Below are positions 38,829 to 48,901 of a stretch of DNA of 64,000 nt, piece after piece (the first letter of the stretch is position 1; each line of letters begins with the position of its first letter). Source of the DNA: Fomes fomentarius (Eukaryota; Basidiomycota; Agaricomycetes; Polyporales; Polyporaceae); contig JABYQN010000011.1 of the NCBI GenBank assembly GCA_022606135.1, forward strand, positions 1,984,001 through 2,048,000, in the 5' to 3' direction. The notes beneath the pieces were generated by a model that was not told the origin of the DNA, did not search any database, and saw nothing but the letters and a program-made list of their open reading frames with translations. The translations under genes were made by a program, and so were the position numbers.

Positions 38829-39649
38829 ATGTCGTTTGTGAGTACCATATCTGTACTTACCAGCCTCACTTGAGACAACCCGACATATTCTAGCCTCTCA
38901 GCCCCGCATCATCTTCCATTGGCCCCACCCGCCCGCCACGTGCCTCTCAGGCTCAGCCCTCTCAGCAAGAACTCTACTACGCAGAAGAACTCCTGTTCGG
39001 CGGTATCCCCAACTACACGCCCACCAGTGATGCTCAACTGAGAGCCACTCTGAGGCAAACTGGCTTCAAGGAGGAAGAGATCCAGCCCATGATCGATAGA
39101 TTGAACTCTCAGGCAGAGCGCAGGCGCGGCATGCCCGTTCACGTTATCGGGGTGAGCCACATTGTCAAATTGACACTCCAGCAGGCACCTGACCTCATTA
39201 TGGTTCCCATGGTTCCTCAGGTGAAGCCCGACATGGACGACAGCAACATCCACACCGTCATCCTCAATGATGAGTTCGTCATTCGCATATGGGATGGAGG
39301 AATGGAGGAGTTTGGTCAGTTCTGCCTAGACTTTGTCGACCGCAAGACACGCACCCCCGTCAATCTTCCTCCCGGCTACACGATCTGCTCTGGCAGGGCG
39401 AACATGCCTGGAGTGTTCATGCCCGGGGCGTTTACGTCCGGAGGCCAGCTTCCGTCAATGGAGCAGTGTTACGGTTACACCCCTGACAAGATTCCGCCCG
39501 GGGCCGAGAAGTGGACTGTTCCAGCGGGGGCGTACATCACCGTCGCGAAGAACGGAACCGAGGTGGTCACGTTCAAGGTGCCTGTCCGGGAGTACCATCG
39601 TAACCTGGTACAGCAAGTGGTTCAACCCGTCCGCGGAGCTGTATGGTAA
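38829..39649 (+). CDS. unknown-family protein, copy 1
   Basis: Not recognised. A 9-nt first exon (ATG TCG TTT) is joined over a 56-nt intron to a long exon at 38894, giving 254 aa. The Pro/Ser/Gln-rich N-terminus is followed by a short helical segment (QELYYAEELLFGG; LRATLRQTGFKEEEI, about residues 30-75). A predicted mostly beta region comes next: HVIGVSHIVKLTLQ, HTVILNDEFVIRIWDGG, EEFGQFCLDFVDRKTRTPVN, CYGYTPDKIPPGAEKW and VTFKVPVREYHR. No signal peptide, membrane helix or obvious catalytic motif was seen. Two paralogues lie nearby (40438 and a broken one at 54395). Conservation of the two full copies argues for a real, translated gene. Confidence 0.75.
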
Positions 39650-40074
39650 GATGATGCACTGAATATCCTAGCGCAGTTCCATCTTTAGTCCTGCGTTCTT
39701 CTCATGTATCATGGTGGCTCCTTTACCTGTGGACCCTAGTTGTCAATGTGATGTCTCGCTCTCCTCCATGCTATCGATGTCAACGATCCTACCATCATTG
39801 TCAAGTCTTGTGTCTCGGAGGAGGCTCATAGAGATCGCTATGAACTGAATTGGACAGCACAGTCTTCTCTACATGACCAGATTGGCATACGTAAGGTTGC
39901 GTGGTCTACTCTAGATCTACTACCGTCACCGGAGTGTATGCGCGCATTTTCATGCTATCATTGGCATCCAAGAATGTTATGCCATTTGTAAGATCAGGAG
40001 AAGTCTCATCTATGTCACACCAGTACGATATACGTCGGACGTCGGGTGATTTTCAAATCAGCAGTAGCGACGCC

Positions 40075-40155
40075 CCTGTGTTTGCCAAGGCTGATTGCGG
40101 GGAAGGGGTCGATACAGACCCGACGAGGGTCGTGATTGGCGCGTGAGATGGACAT
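40075..40155 (-). pseudogene. duplicated fragment of Vps68-like exon 1
   Basis: The first 27 codons of the Vps68-like gene recur here, antisense to the adjacent unknown-family gene, with a few substitutions (Pro to Ser, Tyr to His, Asn to Asp). Similarity stops abruptly at 40075, inside the exon, so this is a breakpoint relic and cannot encode the protein. Confidence 0.85.
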
Positions 40156-40437
40156 TGTGCTCGTCGTGGAAGGAGTCTGGAGAGAGAGGGAGAGAGGCGG
40201 CGGGACGTTCAGCGCTTGCAATTGCTGCGGCGCGGGTTGATCTCTCTCACTGACACTGACTGTCGTGGAAGCACAAAAACAGACGTCAGTGTGCGCGCAT
40301 ACACGCGTTGAAGACGTTCAATTGCACCACAATAGACACGTGGAGCGTACATTCTACAAGGTTTTTACAATCGTGTCAACTCAAGTACTCAACCTCCACC
40401 ACTCCCTCCGAAGCACCACCCAGGACCTTTCCGTGTA

Positions 40438-41266
40438 ATGTCATTCGTGAGTATCAGATCTATACCAGTCTCACTTGACACACACCCACTTGAGCCTGTT
40501 CTAGTCTCTCAACCCCGCAACATCTTCCATTCGCCCCGGCCGCCTGCCACGTGCCTCTCAGGCTCGATCCTCTCAACAAGGACTCTACTACGCAGAAGAA
40601 CTCGTGCTCGGGCATCTCCCTGGCTACAAGCCTACCAGCGATGCTGAAGTGAGAGCCACCTTGCGGCGAGATGGCTACAAGGGGGAACAGATCCAGTTGA
40701 TGATCGATTACATGAACTCTCGGGCAGAGGAGATGCACCAGAGAGGCGGCTTTCACGTTATCGGGGTGAGCCACATCGTCAAATTGACACTCCAGCAGGC
40801 ACCTGATCTCACTATGTTTGCCATGGTTCCTCCTCAGGTGAAGCCCGACATAAACGACAACGACATCCACACCGTCATCCTCAATGATGAGTTCGTCATT
40901 CGCATATGGGATGGAGGAATGGAGGAGTTTGGTCAGTTCTGCCTTGATTTCGTCGACCGCAAGACACGCACCCCCGTCAATCTTCCTCCCGGCTACGGGA
41001 TTGGCTCTGCCAGGGCGAACATGCCTGGAGTGTTCATGCCCGGGGCGTTTACGTCCAGAGGCCAGCTCCCGTCGATGGAGCAGTGTTACGGTTACACCCC
41101 CGACAAGATTCCGCCCGGGGCCGAGAAGTGGGCTGTTCCAGCGGGGGCGTACATCACCATCACGAAGAACGGAACCGAGGTGGTCACATTCAAGGTGCCT
41201 GTCCGGGAGTATCATCGTAACCTGGTACAGCAAGTGGTTCAACCCGTCCGCGGAGCTGTATGGTAA
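40438..41266 (+). CDS. unknown-family protein, copy 2
   Basis: Paralogue of the gene at 38829 with the same structure: a 9-nt first exon (ATG TCA TTC), an intron from 40447 to 40504, then one long exon, giving 256 aa. The beta-rich C-terminal two thirds is almost identical to copy 1 (HTVILNDEFVIRIWDGG and the final QQVVQPVRGAVW are unchanged), while the N-terminal 80 residues differ more (GLYYAEELVLGHLPGYKPT; GYKGEQIQLMIDYMNSRAE). A biased pattern like this suggests purifying selection or gene conversion on the C-terminal domain. Function is unknown. Confidence 0.75.
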
Positions 41267-41677
41267 TCGGATGGCACTGTTATCCTAGCGCAGTTCATCT
41301 CTAGTCCTACTTTCTTCTCATGTATTATAGTGGCTCGTTTACCGGTGGAAATCAGTTGTCAATGCAACGCCTCGCTCTTCTCCATCTGAGTACTATCGAT
41401 GTCAGTGATCCCCCCGCGTCTCAGAGGAACTTATAGAAATCGCCATGAACTAAAATCGACAGAACAGTCTTTCTCTACATGACCAGATTGGCACACGTAA
41501 GGTCGGGCGGTCTACTTTAGATCTGTTAGATCTACTATTGTCACCGGCGCAATCATTGGCACGCAAGAACGTCATGCCGTTTGTAAGATCAGGAGGAGTC
41601 TCATCCAAACATGTATGTACCACCACGTCGGGACATACGGACGTGCTAGCCCATGTCGGTCATGCACTGGTACCAGG

Positions 41678-43598
41678 ATGAAGGATGAGCTTGACGAGAT
41701 CCCGATGTACCGTGAGTGTGTCTCAAACAAGTGTCAATCATGACCTTGCGGGATGTGCAAATCCGCAGCTACGACCAGAACATAAGGAGTGCTTGTTGCA
41801 CGCTGCCCCGTACCCAGAGATGCCTGAAACATTCAAGCTCAAGACAATCTACGAAGCCTCGATTCCCTCCCTCATCGGCCGTCTGGTTGACCTCTCGACG
41901 TGCGGCACCCCGGGCGAGATCCGCTTCATCGACTGCGACCAACTGCACACGCACAACACTCTGCGCATCTACGAAACCAACGTCCTCTTCCCGCCCAAGG
42001 ACCAGCCCTACGCCACCATCTCCTACGTCTGGCGCGGCTACCCCGACCCCGCCCCGCCCTCAGGCTCGCCCCCGCCCACGTTCAACGCAAAGGGCGCAGA
42101 GAGCGGGGAGGGCATCAACGCGCACGTCCTCTCGACCGTCTGCGCCGCCGCGCTGCACGAGCGCATCCGCCTGCTCTGGCTCGACCGCCTGTGCATCATG
42201 CAGACGCACGACGACGACAAGGCGTGGCAGATCCAGCAGATGCACGCCCTCTACGCCCGCGCCGCCCTCTCCCTCGTCCTCCCTGCCGGCATCGGCCGCC
42301 TCGCACGCCTCGCAGAAGAGACGCCCTGGATCCACCGCGCGTGGACGCTGCAGGAGCTCCTCGCGCCCGAACGCTCCCTCGTCCTCTTCGCGTGGACCCG
42401 CGGCTCGGGCACGTTCCACGGCACGCACACCCCCATCGGGCGCATCACCGAAGTCGTCCCGCGCACAGCGGCCGTCGCGGACGCGACGGACGTCCTCCAG
42501 CTCTGCGTCGACGGCAAGCTCAAGTTCGCGCCGCGTGACGGGGGTGGCGGCGACGGGACGCAGCGCACATCCGTGGCCGTCCGCGTGTTCACCAGCAGCA
42601 AGGACGCGCCGCAGCTCTGGGCGACGCTCGTCGCGCTGCGCCTGCGCGGGAGCGAGGCGGCCGAGAGCGCCGTGTGGCGGAGCGCGCTGATGCGCACGTC
42701 CTCGCGCCCCGCGGACATGGTCTTCAGCATCATGGGCCTCTTCGACGTCGCGCTCGACCCGCGGCGCTTCGATGCGCGCGACCGCGTCACCGCCACGCTC
42801 GCACTCGCCGCGGCCGTGCTGGAGAAACGCCGGCCGGCGAGCTGGCTGGGCGCGTCCTTCCACCTCCCGCCGTCGCGCACGCTGTCGAGCTTCCCGACGT
42901 TCCCGGCGTCGTCCGTGGCTGGGAGCGCGACCGTCGCCGTCCATGGCGTGACGCGCGCAGTGGAGGTGATTGACGGGGAGTACATGTCGCAGTGGTGGCT
43001 CCGCAAGGCGCCGCGTGGGCGGATCGACGAGGACGGATACCTCGTCTTCCGCGCGCGCGCGGCGTACGCGAAGCTGACTGACCGTGACAAGGTGGTCGGG
43101 GCTACCCGCGCGACGCCGGGTGTGGCGAACCGCTCGATCGCGCTGCGCCAGGACGGGAAGACGTACTGCATCGTGGACCTCGAGGGCAGGACGTGGGCCG
43201 TCGACCGGCGCAAGGCTCTGACGGGGACGACTCGGACGATGGTCGTGCTCGTGGGCGTCGAGGGCCGGCTGACGAGTTTTGGTATGGACTCGTACAACAA
43301 GTTCAGCGACAGGACGCCGGTGCGCGCGATTGCGCTCAAGAACCACGGGGAGGGCAGGTGGCATCGCGTCGCGTCGTTCTTCCTTGGCGATGCGTTCAAG
43401 CGCGAGATGGAGGAGGAGTGGCAGATGTTCGGTGTCGCGGTGGGTGGCCCGAAGCCGTTGACCGAGGCGCAGCGGGAGGTTGTGAGGAGGAGGGTGTTCA
43501 AAGGTGCAGATCAAGTATACTGGAGTCTCCGCTGTGGCTCTTCCTCGCTGACCCTCGTCATGCGTGCAGTACGCAGGAAGCCAATTGAACCTGATTGA
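41678..43598 (+). CDS. HET (heterokaryon incompatibility) domain protein
   Basis: HET domains are TIR-like folds that trigger cell death after non-self recognition when hyphae fuse. The domain is seen as YATISYVWRG, then LLWLDRLCIMQTHDDDKAWQ, then MHALYARA and WIHRAWTLQELLAPE. I prefer a start at 41678 (MKDELDEIPMYQ) with a 67-nt intron 41712-41778, giving 617 aa; the unspliced frame from ATG 41685 (637 aa) is the alternative. A second, in-frame 66-nt intron (43504-43569) is possible near the 3' end. The C-terminal half has no recognised domain. Third-codon GC is extreme compared with both neighbours. Confidence 0.88.
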
Positions 43599-43631
43599 AT
43601 TCATTTTGTTTGCTTAAGATTGGAAGAAGCG

Positions 43632-43656
43632 GCGAGATATATGCCGATAGTTCGCC
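43632..43656. repeat. 25-bp relic matching Vps68-like exon 1/intron 1 region
   Basis: GCGAGATATATGCCGATAGT plus TCGCC here is identical to 38367-38391 in the Vps68-like gene. The match ends almost exactly where duplication unit 2 begins (38390), so it looks like a breakpoint footprint of a further, lost duplicate downstream of the HET gene. Confidence 0.55.
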
Positions 43657-43968
43657 GTCATGTACATTGTGCCACTTGGAATGCCGATAGCGAGTGTCAC
43701 AGCAGCTCGGTACAGAGGCATAACTATATGGGGCACCTATGTATTGGGTGCCTATACACTCGTGAGGCAGTCGTTGAGAGGAAACTAATCAAATGGACCG
43801 TTCGCCGGCGCTGATTCCCACGGTTGATCAGAGACCACTCTGCTATGCTGTTTCGCTGAGGCAATGAGTTGCGAGCTAATCACACAAGGATGGCTCTACA
43901 CATACAGACATCAACAAATCGACATTCGTAAACGATTCATATGGATGATGTAGTCTGTATCAGTCTCT

Positions 43969-45090
43969 TCACTCTACCAAGCCTGTCGACCATCCCGTAC
44001 CAATAGGGTCATACTTTACTGTCTGACTACTTCGCACGGTGTTCTCCGGACTCGGACTCTTGAGCAAAGGCCACTCATCCCATGTCAATCCCAGATAGGA
44101 GGACAGGCTGATTGACCTTGACGCATCATAATGGGTTACATGTCGTCGAGGACTTGACTCGGTGGTGTGCGCGAACCTGCGAGCATAAATCGCTAGCCGT
44201 CGTACTTGGAAACCTGCCTCCGCACGAGAAGCGAGAGTCTGGCCAATCGCCTCCATGAATGGGTCCTCGCTGACCATCACATATATATCGAGGGCCTCGA
44301 GACGAGGGCATGCGGGAAGCCGCTCTAAAGACGCGCGCAGGGGGTCCAGCATATCACGGAGGGGTCCGAGACCCTCCTCAGATGACGACCACTGCCCGAG
44401 CGAGATTGCGAGGTTGCGGACGTTCACCAGTTTGGGCAAGATGCATGCAATGATTCCACTGCTCGTGTCCCTGCTGCCACATAAATTGATCTGCAACTCC
44501 TCCACCTGTTTGAGCGACAGGGATAGGAAAGAATCCAAAGGTTGCTCGGATGCAGTGTCTCTGTAGTCGAACCCAATCTGGATACGTGTGACCCCAGTGA
44601 CCTCGCCTGCATCCTCAGATGTTTCAGGCTGGATTTTAAGGACAGCAGATGTGGAATTGCCGATTACATTGTTACGGAGGAGATACAGGGTCGATCTCCT
44701 CCGACTGCGACGACCCAGTAACTGCACCATGAGCATATGCATGTCATTGCAGGGCGCATACTGGGAAACCCGTATCGTGTCGACGCGGATACAGCAGTGG
44801 GCAGGGATGCGCATGTGGGACAGAAGATGCGTCAGAGAGGGAATGTCCACCTCCTTAGGATCGCTATCATAGGTGAAGTAGCGCAGGTGACACAACTCTA
44901 CTTCCCGTGCAACTTCGGCGGACTCCTGCTCGTGTGCACCAGACTGTATCCGGAGTTGGAGAAGGTGTAAGACCTCGAGCTTCGGGACTCCTGCGAGGAA
45001 TTGGAGGAGAGAGTGGGTCTCGAGCTGTGGCGAGCTTGGGCGGTATGGATGCCAGAACACAAAACGTGTGAGGGAAGGGAAGCTTTGGGA
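43969..45090 (-). pseudogene. F-box/LRR-type protein, C-terminal part
   Basis: Leucine-rich C-terminal region typical of Agaricomycete F-box proteins, continuing from SFPSLTRFVFWHPYRP and ending TGWSTGLVE at a stop at 43969. Leu-rich strands include LLQFLAGVPKLEVLHLLQL, QVEELQINLCG and CPRLEALDIYVMV. The frame is open over more than 360 codons but has no start and no F-box. Upstream it meets a stop just inside the inserted element at 45091. The preceding part of the same protein resumes at 46101-46497, so this is the distal half of a split gene. Confidence 0.75.
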
Positions 45091-46100
45091 CGCATCAGGA
45101 AAAACCCAATTCGCGAATTATGTATTATAACATCTAATCAGAGGCATTAGGGCATTAGACTAAAAACATAAGTCCCTTCCTAACGAGGGGCAGTATCGGA
45201 CCAGTAGTAGACCATTATCCTCACAACAGGACCACCTGATTACACTGCTACCACTCCAAAGCACACAATTCACGATGTGGTTCAACAGTATATTGCTTAT
45301 GACATAGTACTACAGCAACAAAGTATACTATACACTTAGCTAACTACCATATAGACCTCGAGACGACTCCGAGGGCCAACCCCAGTAAATGCCCTGCTGA
45401 GATATTGTCTATACCACTGATGCCACAAACTTACAGACCAGAGAACGACCAAACACCTAGACGACCTACCTCTGCATCGTGACTGTACATAGGATGAATG
45501 AAGACCGACCAGCATAGGTGCACCACTCACATAGAGTTGTAACGAACTCACCTAAGAGAGACGGAACTTACTCTGCGATATTGCAAACAGACTCACCAGA
45601 ATGGAAGGCAAGGAACGACGACTTACGGAGTTGGTTGACGCATCCCGGCTTCAGTGCCTAAGAACGATGCACCCGCCTGGGCGATTTAGCTATCCCACAC
45701 ATGGAGTCCATAGGTAGTCAACAGGAGTCAAAAGATGGATCGCTGAACAGAGTGAAGCAGGCCAAGAAGGGAGAACTGTGGTGGTCAGACGAAGGAAAAA
45801 AAATTGAACATGGGCGACTGATGTCGCTGGCGCGACCTCGGAGGTTGCCGAAAGACTTAGGGCCGGCGTCGTTGAGACTTCAGTGTGAATCTGGGCAGGT
45901 ACTAGGACAACCGAACACTTATACAAGTCTGTAACTACATCTCTCGACAACGTGGGCAATGTGCATACAATTTGAAAGACATAGGGTGCCATTTCACTCA
46001 CTTTCAAGTATGTGCACATCCTCTTGTCCCATGTTATTGCAGTTATTGGTTCTGATAGATAAGTTATCACTAATTATGGAATGGGGTTTTTCCTGATGCG
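45091..46100. mobile_element. 1.01-kb non-autonomous element with terminal inverted repeats
   Basis: The left end 45091-45112 and the reverse complement of the right end 46079-46100 match at 21 of 22 positions (CGCATCAGGAAAAACCC, then A or C, then ATTC). The interior has no coding capacity I recognise. It interrupts an F-box/LRR gene: protein similarity stops at one end and resumes at the other. No convincing target-site duplication was found, so the exact ends may be off by a few bases. A similar terminus (TTTTTCCTGATG) occurs near 51816. Confidence 0.7.
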
Positions 46101-46497
46101 GCAAACTCCAGCTAGACAAATGGAGGGAACAGAGAGTTGCTGCCGTAATGGTGGTGACCAAGGGGAGTGTGGAGGGCTCATCAAGGATAAGGGGCAAACA
46201 TAGATGTTGCAACAGACCGAAGTCCACCGTCTTGAGGGTCTCGAGGAGCGTTAGCACAAGCTGAGATGGGGGACCTCCCCGATCATCACTACTGCCAAAG
46301 CAATGCAACTGACGGATCCTCGGCGCATGCTCGCGCATAAGCTCGATCATTCTCGTCGTGTTTTTGCCCTGGGTGAAAACATTGAGAGGGCCTGCAGGGC
46401 AGCAAGATATGTGCAGGGAGGAAGAAGTAGCAAACTTGCTGTTGCTTTCCCAGAACGTCGACCACAACCTGGAATCACCTAGAGCGAGCTTGCGCCA
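46101..46497 (-). pseudogene. F-box/LRR-type protein, middle part
   Basis: On the minus strand the frame begins WRKLALGDSRLWSTFWES, the segment that normally follows the F-box in these proteins (VCRRWR..AL..LWS..). It continues through leucine-rich SQLVLTLLETLKTVDFGLLQHLCLPL to SLHLSSWSLP, where the 1-kb element begins. The F-box itself should lie upstream but is replaced at about 46498-46515 by transposase sequence. With 43969-45090 this forms one disrupted gene. Confidence 0.75.
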
Positions 46498-48713
46498 TTG
46501 GGAACAGACTGATGGCTTCCTGACGGTTCAACCAGTTCGTCATCTGTTTAAGGTATGTGTTTTGCTTGTTGGAAGCACTGTAGGCCACCTTCGCAAAGTC
46601 AATGTGAAGGCGTTCGGGATGCTCGGTATTGTAGCCATCCGCAGTTCCCAAAGCGCGTATTGACGGCTCGTAATGTTCAGTCGAGTGCCCCTTGGGAAAG
46701 TTGAAGTGAGTGTGAATGCCAGCGTGTTGGAAGACCAGCTTGTAGTGGTGATAATCGAGCCAAGCAGCATAGAGAGCGTCGAGAGTGCGGTCAGTGTGCG
46801 TCTTGAAATGGGCGTAGTAGATAAAGTTCAGAACAGCGCGGACGGCAAGTGTGACATCAGGTTCTCCGGCGCCAGCTATAACGCCCAAGAAGACACGTTC
46901 CATATTCTTGTACTCGTTCCCTGTCCACTGGGTGACCATCGATATTCCGTTCTTGAACTGGCGCAAATTCGAGTGCCTCGTCATCGTCTTGAACCGATAG
47001 TCTATCTCCTCCTTCCCTCCGGCGATCGCCTTCGTGACCCACTTGACAAGATGATCCTTGAAGAGGCCTTTATGCAACTGATGGAGGATGTCCGGAGTGA
47101 GGGCGGCGAAGATATTGCAGTGAGGTAAGTCTTTCCAGAATGGGATGAGTGGACGGAGACCCAGTGTGTCGAACTCGGGGACTTTCTCGCCTGTCGCAGT
47201 GCGTTCTAGGATGGAGATGATGTCGGGTGGGTGCTTGAGACAGGCATGCGTAGGCTCGCCACGTTTTCTGGGGTTGACAGGGCATTTGGGACAGAAGTTC
47301 TCGCGGCAAGCAGAGATGAGGCACTGCTCTGGATGGTCGGCGATGTAGGCCGCAAGGAGAGGATAGATACAGCGTATGAAGCCGTCTGCACAGACCATGG
47401 CAATCCCTTCCCGGCTGCGAAGAGTGGTTCCAGAATTTTGCGCATACACAGATGGTAGAGGCGGTAACCTTCTAAGGAGCGTCGCTTCTCGGAGAAGCAC
47501 TCAAGCTTGGCAACAGGAAGATACCCGAGGAGTACAGTCGCATGGCTTGATGGTTTACGTCGTGTCCCCTTGTCGATGTTCCCTATACTGAGATAGACGG
47601 GCCAGGCGGACTTGTCACCGCTCATGCGCGAGAGGGTGGTCTTGTCTGATGCAAGGATGACTGGTGCAACGGTCGCGCCAGGCGGCAACTTCAACTATTA
47701 TAGACAACAAGTGAGTTCTAGTTGATATGCTAGTACCGGCACAACTGATTTACTTGTATGTCCCACCACCAGTCGGTTGTCCACATATTGTCATACATGC
47801 GCACCTTCCCTTCTGCATCCACATAGACACGTTCAGGTGCGTAATGTGTGACATCTTTGAAGAAGGGATTGCCGATGAGCTCACGTATACACTCGATGGG
47901 GTCCCGGTACCACAGCTCGACAGTTTCCTTCCTCAGTTTTCCTTCCTCGTCCATCTCGTCCCCGATGGTGTCGAAGAGCTCAACCCTCCACTGTGCAAAA
48001 CCGCCTGGAAGACTGTCTATCTTCTTGTAGAATAGATAGGCACTTGTGAACGAAAGCCGTGTACACTCGCACGTCTACAAATTTGGTAACACAACACAAC
48101 AGCCACGGGTGGACCGTGAGATTCATATAAAGTCAGAAGTTGGATATGTACTGACGATTTTGAGCTTGAGATAATGGTCAATATCCTTCTGTGTCAGACC
48201 CGAGGTCATGAGCCACTTCGCTAGCTCCCATTCATCCTCCGACTCAAACGGCATCCACGTGTCCTGCCCCGCTAACTGCTTCTCTCGATGGATGCGGTCA
48301 AAATATGTCTCGCCTCTGCCAAAGGTGGTACCCGCGGGCTGCAGGAAATCTTCAACCCAGGGCTCGTGAGGAAGATGGCCTGCATCCTCGTCGGGCACCT
48401 CTTCGATGGTGACACGATGGGAAGCCACGGGTGTGTGCGGAGCCGAAGAAGCAGGGAGGTTGGATGCTGTACTAGCCTCCGGTAGGCCTGTGTACTCGAT
48501 GGTTTCGTAAGGTTGATAATCTTCGGCAGGATCACAGTCCATTGCGTCCGCGAAGCCTTCGGTTTGAACGGTTTGTCGGGCTTTGTCGTCCGCAACCGTT
48601 TGATGGAAGGCCTTGAGACATTCTGGACGCTGTGCAAGGTGTGACTTCACACCTTGGCGAGTCTCGAGGGGTTTCCCGCAGTAACGGCAGTTATAGGTTG
48701 TCACCGGAGGCAT
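46475..48713 (-). pseudogene. Plavaka-type DNA transposase, decayed
   Basis: Plavaka elements are fungal DNA transposons with a large RNase H-like transposase. Seen in order: an N-terminal C2H2-type finger (YNCRYCGKPLETRQGVKSHL); ELAKWLMTSGLTQKDIDHYLKL; after an intron, SLPGGFAQWRVELF and an ELWYRDPIECIRELIGNPFF exon ending WWWDIQ; after a second intron, [18 protein letters not shown] and PVYLSIGNI. The core follows: [20 protein letters not shown], then CPKCPV, then LTPDILHQLHKGLFKDHLVKW. The frame shifts once near 47410, in a GGGAAGGG tract. The C-terminus is cut off after QMTNWLNRQEAI, where F-box sequence starts. It is therefore unlikely to be active. Confidence 0.85.
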
Positions 48714-48901
48714 GGTGGAGGAGAGCAGTGTGAAGGTAGTCTAAGAGGGTAAGTTCGCCGCTCCTAGAGAGAGATACCAACCTGCTGACAAAGCATGCTC
48801 GATCACATCTGTTGCCTGGCCTGCCACGTCCTCTCGGACAACTGCCTCATCTCTTCCAACGATCACCCTCTGCCCCTCAATCCTTGCCTGCCTTGTTCCC
48901 G

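Larger units (their letters stand above)
38390..40074. repeat. tandem duplication, unit 1
   Basis: This segment and 40075 to about 41640 align over their length. Both start within Vps68-like exon 1, run through the intergenic region and unknown-family gene, and end in a matching 3' flank (ACCAGATTGGCA..CGTAAGGT to GTAAGATCAGGAG). Because unit 1 keeps the complete Vps68-like gene, it is the probable parent. Confidence 0.8.
40075..41640. repeat. tandem duplication, unit 2
   Basis: Second copy of the approximately 1.6-1.7 kb unit. The join at 40074/40075 fuses the 3' flank of copy 1 (ending CGACGCC) to the middle of Vps68-like exon 1. Small indels and substitutions show that the copies are not brand new. 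Confidence 0.8.

Noticed and set aside
40460..41242. 260-codon antisense frame opposite unknown-family copy 2, also partly open opposite copies 1 and 3
   Set aside because: It mirrors the sense codons of a duplicated gene; the sense frame has the start, intron and conserved protein pattern in both intact copies.
42060..43604. Antisense open frames of 514 and 416 codons opposite the HET gene
   Set aside because: They arise from the GC-rich codon use of the HET gene (no TA-containing codons), are Arg/Ala-rich without domain logic, and the sense strand has clear HET motifs.
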